From the NCBI GenBank assembly GCA_050331455.1, contig JBHJGV010000074.1, positions 1-23,325 of the forward strand: 23,325 nt of DNA, given 5' to 3'. Position 1 is the stretch's first letter. Each line of letters opens with the position of its first letter. A model generated the notes under the pieces. It was not told the DNA's origin and searched no databases. It saw only the letters and a list, made by a program, of their open reading frames with translations. The position numbers and the translations under genes are program-made. This document shows positions 6,090 through 13,513 of the stretch, one piece after another. This stretch comes from CAYUYV01 sp050331455. GTDB taxonomy: Bacteria > Pseudomonadota > Alphaproteobacteria > JAJFIK01.

Positions 6090-6878
6090 ATGGACCGCCC
6101 CACCCGCTTCGAAGACCCGGTCTCCGACAGCCGCACAACCGGCGAGGATCCATTCTTCAACGCCTTTGCGCCCATTCCTCGCCAGATCGGCCTTTGGCTC
6201 ACCCTGATTGTGGGATCCCTGTTCGGCGGCACGCTGGCGCTGGCTCTCATTCTGGCCGGCGAGCAGCGGGCCCCGGGCACGGGCCAGTGGTTCGCCGATG
6301 CACCCCAGCGCTTCGAGGGGTCCCTGCACAGCCTACCCTATCCGACCCTTTTCCATCTCGATGGGAACGGTCAGCCGACGGCCTCCGTCCTCATGGCCAC
6401 GGGCAAGCGCGGTGTCGACGCGCGGGTGCGTGATGTGGTGGGCCGGCGGGTCGCCATTATGGGCTTTCTCGTCGAGCGCAACGGCCAGAGCGCCATCGAA
6501 GTTGCGGACGGCGCGGGCGCCATCGAGGGCCTCGACGGTCCTCCCGCCGCCCCGCCCACGGTCGAGAGTCTCGGACCCCGCACCGTCCGGGGCGAGATCA
6601 TCGACAGCAAATGCTTTCTCGGTGTCATGAAGCCCGGCGCCGGCAAGACCCACAAGGCCTGCGCCACCCTTTGCATCATCGGCGGCGTGCCCCCGCAATT
6701 CGTCGTGCGCCACGGCGACGGCTTCACGAGCGCGCTCCTCGTCGGCCCCGACGGCGGCCCCATGCCGGAAGACCTGCTGCGCTCCGTGGCCGACCCGGTC
6801 GAGGTGACCGGCGTGCTGGAGCGGATGGGGCCCATCTTTCGCTTGAGGGTATCTGCCGAGGATCTGAAGCGGCTTTGA
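6090..6878 (+). CDS. Membrane-anchored protein with conserved C...H..C...C motif (262 residues), right copy
   Basis: Starts MDRPTRFEDP with a GGAG site 7 bases upstream. One hydrophobic segment (about 33-56) follows a short N-terminal region, so most of the protein is probably periplasmic. The central part (about 75-150) looks like a small beta-rich domain (LHSLPYP, VVGRRVAIMGFLVER). The C-terminal domain (about 160-258) contains GEIIDSKCFLG (Cys175), His188 and a C-x3-C pair (Cys191, Cys195) followed by GGVPP, a candidate metal- or heme-binding site. The last part (ADPVEVTGVLERMGPIFRLRV) resembles an OB-like strand pattern. Last gene of the right operon and counterpart of the truncated gene at 1-261. 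I do not recognise an established family. Confidence 0.8.
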   Translation: MDRPTRFEDPVSDSRTTGEDPFFNAFAPIPRQIGLWLTLIVGSLFGGTLALALILAGEQRAPGTGQWFADAPQRFEGSLHSLPYPTLFHLDGNGQPTASVLMATGKRGVDARVRDVVGRRVAIMGFLVERNGQSAIEVADGAGAIEGLDGPPAAPPTVESLGPRTVRGEIIDSKCFLGVMKPGAGKTHKACATLCIIGGVPPQFVVRHGDGFTSALLVGPDGGPMPEDLLRSVADPVEVTGVLERMGPIFRLRVSAEDLKRL

Positions 6879-6993
6879 TTTTGGTGGCGTGATCAAAAAA
6901 CAAATAGCCAACCGGCAGGACCATGAAGGGATTGGTAAACCGACACGTTGGTTGACGCCGGCGGGTCCTTCGAGGCCATACAACGCTTATTCT

Positions 6994-7044
6994 GCTCCGA
7001 CGACCGCTCTTTCACATGGCGAAAGTGTCAAGCCCTGTCGGAGC
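6994..7044. other. Nested inverted repeat at the 3' end of the vapC gene
   Basis: Outer arms are GCTCCGAC (6994-7001) and GTCGGAGC (7037-7044), both perfect. Inside are CTTTC (7009-7013) and GAAAG (7021-7025). The structure spans the vapC stop codon at 7028-7030, in the 149 bp that separate the converging redox operon and vapBC. It lacks a T-tract, so it is at best a weak transcription end or an RNA 3' structure. Confidence 0.3.
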
Positions 7045-7468
7045 GGAAGTCCGGTGGCACAGCAACATCCGTGTGCGAAAAGTCGTCACCCACGAAGAGC
7101 AAAGGTGCTTTGTGGGTTTTGGCAAGCGCGTAAGCGAAGCAATCACCAAAATTAAGGCCGGTGCGAGTCCCGAACCCGCGGCCATAAGCGAAACGCGCTC
7201 GCAAGGCTTCGCGGGTCAGATCAGCGGTAACCGGGGCGATATCAATGGCGGCGGCGATCAAGAGTCGGTCGACGCCTGCAACGACGTGAGCGGGCTGCGG
7301 TGATGCGCCGCCAAGCGTGCCGCGACCGGCCAAAACTGTGCCCAATTCCAATACATTGGCGGCCGAAATCAATCGGGCATCCGCCGCCCCGAGACAATCG
7401 CTCAAGGCCTGTGCCATGGGCTCGCCGAGCAGAATGGCCACCAGGGCGGATGTATCGACAATGATCAT
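7028..7468 (-). CDS. vapC: VapC-type PIN-domain toxin (putative ribonuclease)
   Basis: This 146-residue PIN-domain protein starts MIIVDTSALVAILLGEP. The acidic active-site set is visible: Asp5, Glu41 (in NVLELG), Asp109 (in NFGDCFAYA) and Asp128/129 (in FVGDDF). PIN toxins of this kind cleave RNA with Mg2+ and are held inactive by the cognate antitoxin. The start at 7468 was chosen because VapC proteins normally begin right at M-x-x-VDTSA. A TTG at 7489, which overlaps the antitoxin stop, would add seven residues and is a possible alternative. Encoded just downstream of the antitoxin in the usual order. Confidence 0.92.
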   Translation of the reverse strand: MIIVDTSALVAILLGEPMAQALSDCLGAADARLISAANVLELGTVLAGRGTLGGASPQPAHVVAGVDRLLIAAAIDIAPVTADLTREALRARFAYGRGFGTRTGLNFGDCFAYALAKTHKAPLLFVGDDFSHTDVAVPPDFRSDRA

Positions 7469-7485
7469 AGGACCAACTTTCCGGC

Positions 7486-7764
7486 TCAAGAGCGCCGCAC
7501 GTCAGAACCAGGATCCATCTCACCCCATAGAACGTCCCAGTCATTCCGACACGGGGCCTCAATGTCGAATTCGTCCCGCAAGGCCGCCGCGGTCCTCATG
7601 ATCCGAGTGGATACGGCATCCCTTTTTATCTCCCTTTCCTTTTTCAAGCGCTCAAGGCGCTCCGCGAGGGACCGGGTCACGGCTTCGGTCATGGTCTCGC
7701 CGGTCAGGGCAGACAATTGGCGGGCCAGGCGATCCGCCTCGTCGGTCTTAATGCTGAGCGCCAT
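7486..7764 (-). CDS. vapB: VapB-type antitoxin (Rv0623-like/PSK family)
   Basis: This 92-residue protein starts MALSIKTDEADRLARQLSAL and continues with GETMTEAV and a run of charged helix (about 25-50), the pattern of Rv0623-like VapB antitoxins that bind DNA through the N-terminus and the toxin through the C-terminus. The acidic C-terminal part (DEFDIEAP, WGEMDPG) fits toxin neutralisation. The ATG at 7764 has a GAGGAG site 5 bases away; a GTG at 7767 is an equivalent alternative. First gene of the pair, so the operon is probably autoregulated. Confidence 0.88.
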   Translation of the reverse strand: MALSIKTDEADRLARQLSALTGETMTEAVTRSLAERLERLKKEREIKRDAVSTRIMRTAAALRDEFDIEAPCRNDWDVLWGEMDPGSDVRRS

Positions 7765-7799
7765 CACCGCTCCTCTTTCTATATTGCATTCTAGATCGC

Positions 7800-7816
7800 A
7801 AATCGGGTCCCGATTT
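7800..7816. promoter_or_regulatory. Perfect 8-bp inverted repeat upstream of vapBC, probable autoregulatory operator
   Basis: AAATCGGG-T-CCCGATTT is a perfect palindrome with a 1-nt centre, 36 bp upstream of the vapB ATG, in the divergent gap between vapB and the patatin gene. VapBC complexes typically repress their own promoter by binding such palindromes. A candidate minus-strand -10 (TAGAAT) lies just downstream at about 7789-7794. The palindrome is seen directly; its binding partner is inferred. Confidence 0.5.
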
Positions 7817-7956
7817 TCAACCCTCCACCCCGCTCATTGACCCTTCACCCGAATTGGTCATCCTCAGGGCTGTTTGACGTGTGATTCTCCGCGTCGGGCG
7901 CGGCTTTGCCAGCCTTGATACGATCCGTGGACAGAACAGACAGGGGGAACCCAGTC

Positions 7957-9969
7957 ATGCCCGATACACCGCCCTTTCAGATCGGCCTTGCGCTTGCGGG
8001 CGGCACATCCGCCGGGGCCTACACGGCCGGCGTGCTTGATTTTCTGGTCGAGGCCCTCGATGCCTGGGCCGGACACCAGGGCCGGGAGGTGAACGGCACG
8101 CCGGTCCCGGCCCTCGATGTCCAGATTTCGACCATGGCGGGCGCCTCCGCCGGGGGCATCTGCGGCGCGATCCTGAGCGCGAGCGCGGACCTTGCCTTCC
8201 CACCTGCCCGAGCCGACGGCGATGTGGCCCTGCGCCGGCTCAACCCCTTCTACCATGTCTGGGTGAACGAGCTTCAGCTTTCCCAGTTTCTCGGAACAAG
8301 CGATCTGCCCCAGGAGAAAAACGAAGGCTCCATCGGTGACAATCCGCACAAGAAGGACATTCTGTCCGTCCTCGACAGCAGCGAACTGACCAAAATCGCC
8401 GAACGCGTGATCGACTTCCAACTGTGTCGCACGCTGCGCTCCGAGCCCTCCCTGGCGGAAATGACCGGTGTCGCCCGCCAGCGCCGGGAATGGCTGGCCG
8501 ATCCGTTCCACCTGCATCTCACGGTGACCAATCTGCGCGGTGTGCCCCATGGGGTCCATTTCCAGTCGCTGGCCGGCAACGACCACGTCTATGTGCGCCA
8601 TGCGGATTATGTGACCTTCGAAGTACCGGTCTTCGAGAACGAGGCTTCCCAGAGCCTCGACATGGTCTCGGGACGCCTGCCGCAAAAACGCGCCCTGGGT
8701 CCGGCGCCGTCGAACCCCAAGACCCGGCGAGATGACTGGCGCTATCTCGTGCAGGCCGCGCTCGCCACGAGTTCCTTCCCCATCGCACTTGAGGCGCGGC
8801 ACATCGCCAATCCGGTCCGCGTCTACCAGGCACGACTGGAGGACCTCGCCGAAACCCATGGTCTGACGGCGGAGGATGGCGGCCTATCCAATGTCCGCGT
8901 GTGGCCCGAAGGCAGCAGTGAACCCGTGCCGACGGGCGGCGTGCACGAATTTTATGCCGTCGACGGCGGCGTCATGAACAACGAACCGCTGCAGATCCTG
9001 GAGCGGGATTTCGACCGCATCGCGCGCATCGAGGGCACGCCGAAGGGCGGCCACGACAATCACGCCATCATCATGATCGATCCCTTCACGGATGTGCGCG
9101 CCCTGCCCGAACTGCCCGGCTCCTTCAATGATCCGGTCTCCCTGAAGCCTGAAGGCGACGTGGACCGTCTCGCCCTGCTCACCGTGGCCGGGCAGCTCGT
9201 CAGTGCGCTGATCGGCCAGTCCCGCTTCCACACGGAAGATCTCGTGGCGGCCATGCGCGAGGACCAGCCCCACCGGTTTCTCATCGCGCCCTTGCGGGGC
9301 CGGCTCGCCGGGGACAAGGCACTGATCGGCAGCGAGCTCGGCACCTTCATGGGCTTCTTCCACCACGCCTTTCGGGAACATGATTTCTTCCTCGGGCGGC
9401 GCAACTGTCAGCTCTTCCTGAAGCATCATTTCAAGTTTGCCGAGAACCACCCCCTCATTCAGCGGCGCCTCGCCGGCAACGACGCGCAAACGTGGCGCAT
9501 GCGCTGCGAACGGCCCGGCGGCTTTCATACGGTGGTTCCCCTGATCGGTGACCTGATGCAGGAAATTCCGCACCCCGAGTGGCCCATCGGACCCGAACTG
9601 CATGCCGTGCTGAGCGAGGCGGAGACCCGTGCGTTCGAAAAAGAACACCGCACACGGATGGAAAAGGCCCTGGAGGATCTTGACCGCCGCACGGCCGGAA
9701 CCTATCGCGAAAGCTATGATCGGACGGTCGCGGAATTCGAAGGCCGGATCGACGCCCTGAAAGAAGCCGTCAAAAAGGCGGCAACCGCCCAGGACCGGGG
9801 TATGGGCGGAACGCTGAAAGAAATCGCAAGCCGGATCGGCATCAGTGTTTTCGCGGGGCCGGCGCTCAGCATCATCCAGACCTATGTCACCGTCGCGTTC
9901 CAGGATGCACTCTTGAAAGGCCTCTGGAACATCAGCAAACGGCATGACGACGCGGTGGCGCCGGAATAG
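7957..9969 (+). CDS. Patatin-like phospholipase/lipid acyl hydrolase with long C-terminal region
   Basis: This 670-residue protein carries the three patatin signatures: the glycine-rich oxyanion loop GGTSAG (about 15-20), the nucleophile elbow GASAG with Ser64, and the catalytic Asp336 in VDGGVMNNEP. Ser and Asp form the dyad that hydrolyses acyl ester bonds of lipids. The start at ATG 7957 follows AGGGGGA; a TTG frame extension to 7906 lacks support. No signal peptide is visible, so a cytoplasmic or inner-membrane-face location is expected. The protein is about twice the length of minimal patatin domains: residues ~190-330 hold an insertion before the Asp motif, and ~350-670 form an extra region with a charged helical stretch (~555-620) and a weakly hydrophobic end. 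Convergent with the sulfotransferase gene, 36 bp away. The lipid substrate is unknown. Confidence 0.9.
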   Translation: MPDTPPFQIGLALAGGTSAGAYTAGVLDFLVEALDAWAGHQGREVNGTPVPALDVQISTMAGASAGGICGAILSASADLAFPPARADGDVALRRLNPFYHVWVNELQLSQFLGTSDLPQEKNEGSIGDNPHKKDILSVLDSSELTKIAERVIDFQLCRTLRSEPSLAEMTGVARQRREWLADPFHLHLTVTNLRGVPHGVHFQSLAGNDHVYVRHADYVTFEVPVFENEASQSLDMVSGRLPQKRALGPAPSNPKTRRDDWRYLVQAALATSSFPIALEARHIANPVRVYQARLEDLAETHGLTAEDGGLSNVRVWPEGSSEPVPTGGVHEFYAVDGGVMNNEPLQILERDFDRIARIEGTPKGGHDNHAIIMIDPFTDVRALPELPGSFNDPVSLKPEGDVDRLALLTVAGQLVSALIGQSRFHTEDLVAAMREDQPHRFLIAPLRGRLAGDKALIGSELGTFMGFFHHAFREHDFFLGRRNCQLFLKHHFKFAENHPLIQRRLAGNDAQTWRMRCERPGGFHTVVPLIGDLMQEIPHPEWPIGPELHAVLSEAETRAFEKEHRTRMEKALEDLDRRTAGTYRESYDRTVAEFEGRIDALKEAVKKAATAQDRGMGGTLKEIASRIGISVFAGPALSIIQTYVTVAFQDALLKGLWNISKRHDDAVAPE

Positions 9970-10005
9970 GCCGGCGTCCGTCGGCACCGCCCAGGGCGCG
10001 GCGGA

Positions 10006-12792
10006 CTACGTGTGTCCTCGGGGGATGTCCGGGGCGCGATCGCCGCGGCCATTCGCGGATGGCGTGGGCAGCCAGCTCCAGTCGTCATCATCCAGCCAAG
10101 CCGGCGGCTCGAGGGGCCCGCGCGTCGCGTGGGCAGCGGCCTCGCCATTGGTAACGGCAGACGCGCCTTGCCCATGCGGTGTTTCAATGGCGGCCGGACG
10201 GGCCGCCACACCGGCAACGGCATCCAAGGAAGGAACCGAGGACGCGACCGCCGTGGCCGGGGCCGGCTCGGTGCCGGTCGAGGCGGTCTCGTCCGGCGCA
10301 CTCGCCGCTTCCCGGTCGCGGGCGGCGCGTTCGGTGGCCGCCAGGGCTTTCAACAGATCGCGCGTAACCTGGGCTCGGGATGGGGCCGGCGCGGGCGCAG
10401 CGGGCGCCTGTTGATCCGCCAGTTGCCGCACCGCCTCCACGGGATCGGCTTTCGGCGCGGGCTCGGTGGCCTGATAGGGCTGTGTATCCAGGCCCTGGTC
10501 TTTGAGGGTCTTTGCAACGCGGCGCGCCGCCAGCGCTTCCGTCAAGGCGCCGCGCAGGGAGCGTTCAATTTCGGCCTTGAGCTGGGAATGGAAGGCCGAA
10601 TTGCCCTTGAAGCCGGATTTCAAGGCCGCAGCGAGCGCCGGTGCCGCCCGGGCCGGATCGTCCGCCGGGAGAGGCGCAGCCGGCGATGGACCAGGCGCTG
10701 CGGCCGGCGCAGGCGCCTGTCCTGCTGCCGCGGGGTGCTGTTCCGCCGCCGGAGCACGTGGCGCGGCGGCCTGTGCGGCGGATGGGCCCGCCGGCTCCTC
10801 CATCGCTGGGGTCGAGGGCATCGCTGGGGTCGAGGGCGTGGTGCCGGGCACGGTCTGCGGCGTGTGTGCGGGCGGCTCGGCGGCGACGGCGGGCGCTTCC
10901 GGCAATGCCGGCTCCTGCCCGTCAACCGTCTGCGGATGGTCGGCGTCCGTCGCAACGGCGGCCTCGGGGAGCGGCTCGGCCAGGGGCGCTTCCGGTGCCG
11001 GCACGAAGGCGGGCGCCACCGGTTCGGGCACCGGGGGCGCGGCCGCCTGGCCCTCCGGCGCCGCAGACGGAACCATGGGCGCCTCGACACGCGGAGCCAT
11101 CGAGGATGGCGTGGTGGACACCGGCGCAGCGACTCCATGGGCCCGGGCGGCCCGGATCGTCCGCAGGGACGTGAGCAGTTCGCGCGCGTCGAGCCCTTCG
11201 GCCGGGGAGACCCGCGGCGCCGGGGCAGGCTCGCCCGGCGCACCATCAGCATGGGCGGAATCGGAATGGGCGGCATGGGCAGGCGCGATATCGGCCGGAG
11301 CCGTCTGCTGCCAGGCTGCGGCCCTTGCCGCCTCCTCTCCACCTTGATGGATGCCCGCCGGTGCGGGGTCGCCCATCCCATTGGACCCAGCCATCGGCAT
11401 GGCGGCCGGTTCAGGCGCCGGGTCGAATGCGGGCGCTTGGACCGGATCATGGAGCGGTGCGGGGGCCGCATCCGGATTATCCCAGCGGTGAGTCACATCA
11501 TCCGAAGCGTCGCGGGAGGCGAATTCGACCGGGGCGTGGACCGGGTCCGGCGCGCTGGGGTGAGCCTCCCAGGGAGCCGGTTCGGGTGTCTGTGACACCG
11601 GCGGCGCGGCATCGAAGGGCGCGCGGTCCGGCGCTGGCCCGTGGCCGTCGGCCATTGCCGCCGCGGGATCGGGCTCATCCTGTTCCCGCTCAAGACCGGC
11701 CCGGATTTCCGCCAGCACGTCGGCCAGGGGATCGACCGGTCCAGGACCCTGGGACGGAGCAACACCGGGGGTCATTTCCTCCCCATAGTCGTCCGTTTCC
11801 TCGGACAGAGCCATGGCGTCCTGGCGCTCCGGCATCGGAGCGGCCGCCGCCGTTTCGGCCTCATAGGCTGCCCGCCAATCCTCATTGGTGACAGGACGCC
11901 CGTGGTCGGCGGCAGGAAGGCCAGCCTCCTCGTAATAGGGTTCGAACTGGTCATGGGCCGCGTCGGAATGGCTGAACACCTCTGCCCGCTCGGTGCCGGC
12001 CGTGAGGGTATCAAGCCCGGCGGTCGAGGCGAGGCCGGCCATGGGCCGGTATGTATCCGGCAGGGGCAAAACTTCCGGCGGGATCGTCGCCCCGAGGGAC
12101 TGCAGCACGTGATATTCGCGGATGCTTTCCGTTCGAACGCGGTCGATCTGATCGACCTCCAGCAGATCTCGCCAATTGCGCTTGTTGCGACGGTTGCTGG
12201 CGCGGGCCCGGGGCAGCCAACCGTCGAAGGATAGCCCGATTTCCGCACAGACCCGGTGCAGATCCTCCCGCAAATTTTCAAAACGGATGATGCGGTCCAC
12301 GGCCACGTCGCCGTCGATGGCATAAAGATCGAAATTCGACTCCAGGGCAGGGCGCGCCATGAACTGGTCGATGGTCCGCACCCGGTCGGCCGCCAGCTCG
12401 CTGTAATAGAGCGACATGAGGCGGTCCAGCGGATCCCGTTCGATGGTGAATTTCAGGTAATTGTTCCAGATGTCGGGGCGGATCCGCTCCCGCAGGTCCC
12501 GCGCCGACATAAAGGGCGAGAAGCGCTGGCCGCCCAGAGCGGACACGGCGCGCCCGGTGCGCATGGGATAACGATGCAGGTTGAAACCGTTCCCGACCAC
12601 CATGCTGAAGGGCCAGCGGGCATAGTGGCGCGGATAAATTTCCAGATCCCGGCGGACATATTCCTCTTCAGGCCCCAAGGGCGTGACGATGTCCTTCGGT
12701 CCGCAATAGCGCGACAGGGTGATCTCCACACTGGTCCCGGCGGTCTTGCGGGTCCGAATGAAGATGAACTGATATTTGTGGGAAATAATCAC
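10006..12792 (-). CDS. Sulfotransferase-like domain with very long Pro/Ala-rich C-terminal tail
   Basis: Residues 1-250 match the sulfotransferase family 2 layout: a P-loop-like 5'-phosphosulfate site RKTAGTS (15-21) after a hydrophobic strand (YQFIFIRT), and a 3'-phosphate site in FTIERDPLDRLMSLYY (115-130; Arg119, Ser127). Such enzymes move sulfate from PAPS to sugars, lipids or peptides. Residues ~260-928 are low-complexity Pro/Ala/Glu-rich, broken by predicted helices at ~520-545 (ELLTSLRTIRAARAHG) and ~720-775 (KSGFKGNSAFHSQLKAEIE onward). The C-terminus is acidic and Trp-rich (WLDDDDWSWLP). The start codon is GTG at 12792, giving MIISHKYQF. The tail is more than twice as long as the enzyme; usual family members end near 250-300. 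The frame stays open across the tail, so I treat it as real, but codon bias alone could hold it open. Confidence 0.78.
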   Translation of the reverse strand: MIISHKYQFIFIRTRKTAGTSVEITLSRYCGPKDIVTPLGPEEEYVRRDLEIYPRHYARWPFSMVVGNGFNLHRYPMRTGRAVSALGGQRFSPFMSARDLRERIRPDIWNNYLKFTIERDPLDRLMSLYYSELAADRVRTIDQFMARPALESNFDLYAIDGDVAVDRIIRFENLREDLHRVCAEIGLSFDGWLPRARASNRRNKRNWRDLLEVDQIDRVRTESIREYHVLQSLGATIPPEVLPLPDTYRPMAGLASTAGLDTLTAGTERAEVFSHSDAAHDQFEPYYEEAGLPAADHGRPVTNEDWRAAYEAETAAAAPMPERQDAMALSEETDDYGEEMTPGVAPSQGPGPVDPLADVLAEIRAGLEREQDEPDPAAAMADGHGPAPDRAPFDAAPPVSQTPEPAPWEAHPSAPDPVHAPVEFASRDASDDVTHRWDNPDAAPAPLHDPVQAPAFDPAPEPAAMPMAGSNGMGDPAPAGIHQGGEEAARAAAWQQTAPADIAPAHAAHSDSAHADGAPGEPAPAPRVSPAEGLDARELLTSLRTIRAARAHGVAAPVSTTPSSMAPRVEAPMVPSAAPEGQAAAPPVPEPVAPAFVPAPEAPLAEPLPEAAVATDADHPQTVDGQEPALPEAPAVAAEPPAHTPQTVPGTTPSTPAMPSTPAMEEPAGPSAAQAAAPRAPAAEQHPAAAGQAPAPAAAPGPSPAAPLPADDPARAAPALAAALKSGFKGNSAFHSQLKAEIERSLRGALTEALAARRVAKTLKDQGLDTQPYQATEPAPKADPVEAVRQLADQQAPAAPAPAPSRAQVTRDLLKALAATERAARDREAASAPDETASTGTEPAPATAVASSVPSLDAVAGVAARPAAIETPHGQGASAVTNGEAAAHATRGPLEPPAWLDDDDWSWLPTPSANGRGDRAPDIPRGHT
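10801..10836 (-). repeat. 18-bp tandem duplication in the sulfotransferase tail
   Basis: The 18-mer catcgctggggtcgaggg occurs twice head to tail (10801-10818 and 10819-10836). On the coding strand it gives a repeated STPAMP-like hexapeptide in the Pro/Ala-rich tail, showing that the tail can grow by in-frame slippage. Confidence 0.85.
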
Positions 12793-13027
12793 TGCCCAAC
12801 GCCTTGTCTAAACCCCGGAAAAGTCGCCATACCATGTGCAGGACCGGGCCGTCGAGACGCCTGCGGGGCGCAAGCGGCCCCCTGCCCCGAATGCCCTGGA
12901 CCGATATCCGTCAGTTTCAGCCCGGTCGTGCCGCCCCATCGCCCGGATCCCCCTCGCCGGACGGCATGGCCCATCACGCGTAGCAAGGATCGGGCCGCAA
13001 CGCCGCTTTGACCGAAGGACCCCTGCC

Positions 13028-13423
13028 ATGACCTGGACCGCTCCGTCGCCCATGGCCATCGATGACGTCTTGAGCCGCCTAGCCTTCAACGACGCCGGCC
13101 TGATCCCCGCGATCGCCCAGGATGCCCACACCCATGCCGTGCTGATGATGGCCTGGATGAACGCGGATGCGGTCCGGGAGACCCTGGAAACCGGACGGGT
13201 CTGTTATTGGTCCCGCTCCCGCAACAGGCCCTGGCGCAAGGGCGAAAGCTCAGGCCATATCCAGCACCTGCACGCCTTTCGGCTGGACTGTGACGCCGAC
13301 ACACTTCTTCTCAGCATCGATCAAATTGGTCCGGCCTGCCATACCAACCGCCAATCGTGTTTTTCCTGGGGCGTGGACCCGGACGGCGTGCAGGAACTGG
13401 CCGGCCCCCTGGAGGACGTCTGA
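13028..13423 (+). CDS. hisI: Phosphoribosyl-AMP cyclohydrolase (histidine biosynthesis step 3)
   Basis: This 131-residue protein is full length for monofunctional HisI. It opens the adenine ring of phosphoribosyl-AMP in the cytoplasm. Motifs: LMMAWMN (39-45), YWSRSR...WRKGESSGH (60-77), metal ligands in D87-C-D-A-D91, and Cys104/Cys111 in ACHTNRQSCF, which with Cys88 form the zinc site. The ATG at 13028 has GAAGGA 8 bases upstream; an upstream extension of the frame lacks family similarity. No other his genes are near, so it is a stand-alone gene, as is common in alphaproteobacteria. There is no fused HisE domain. A strong hairpin follows 26 bp after the stop. Confidence 0.97.
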   Translation: MTWTAPSPMAIDDVLSRLAFNDAGLIPAIAQDAHTHAVLMMAWMNADAVRETLETGRVCYWSRSRNRPWRKGESSGHIQHLHAFRLDCDADTLLLSIDQIGPACHTNRQSCFSWGVDPDGVQELAGPLEDV

Positions 13424-13449
13424 CTTGCGCGAAGCGCCGCCGAAACGGC

Positions 13450-13483
13450 AAACCCCCGCGCCGGCTGTGCCTCGCGGGGGTTT
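13450..13483. terminator. Strong bidirectional intrinsic terminator between hisI and the TonB receptor gene
   Basis: A perfect 11-bp stem (AAACCCCCGCG / CGCGGGGGTTT) with a 12-nt loop. Being A-flanked on the left and T-flanked on the right, it can end transcription from hisI (plus) and from the receptor gene (minus), which converge here. Confidence 0.82.
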
Positions 13484-13513
13484 GATCCGATCGCCGGATG
13501 GGGGTGCCGGAGA

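Noticed and set aside
10620..11471. Alternative Arg/Pro-rich minus-strand frame inside the sulfotransferase tail
   Set aside because: Strong Arg/Pro bias without helical or domain features; it is another shadow, not evidence of a frameshift.
10012..11595. A 527-codon Arg/Gly-rich frame on the plus strand opposite the sulfotransferase tail
   Set aside because: Its composition (runs of GRR, GGR) is that of the antisense of Pro/Ala-rich codons. The minus frame is continuous with a clear enzyme domain. Some doubt remains because the tail itself is low complexity.
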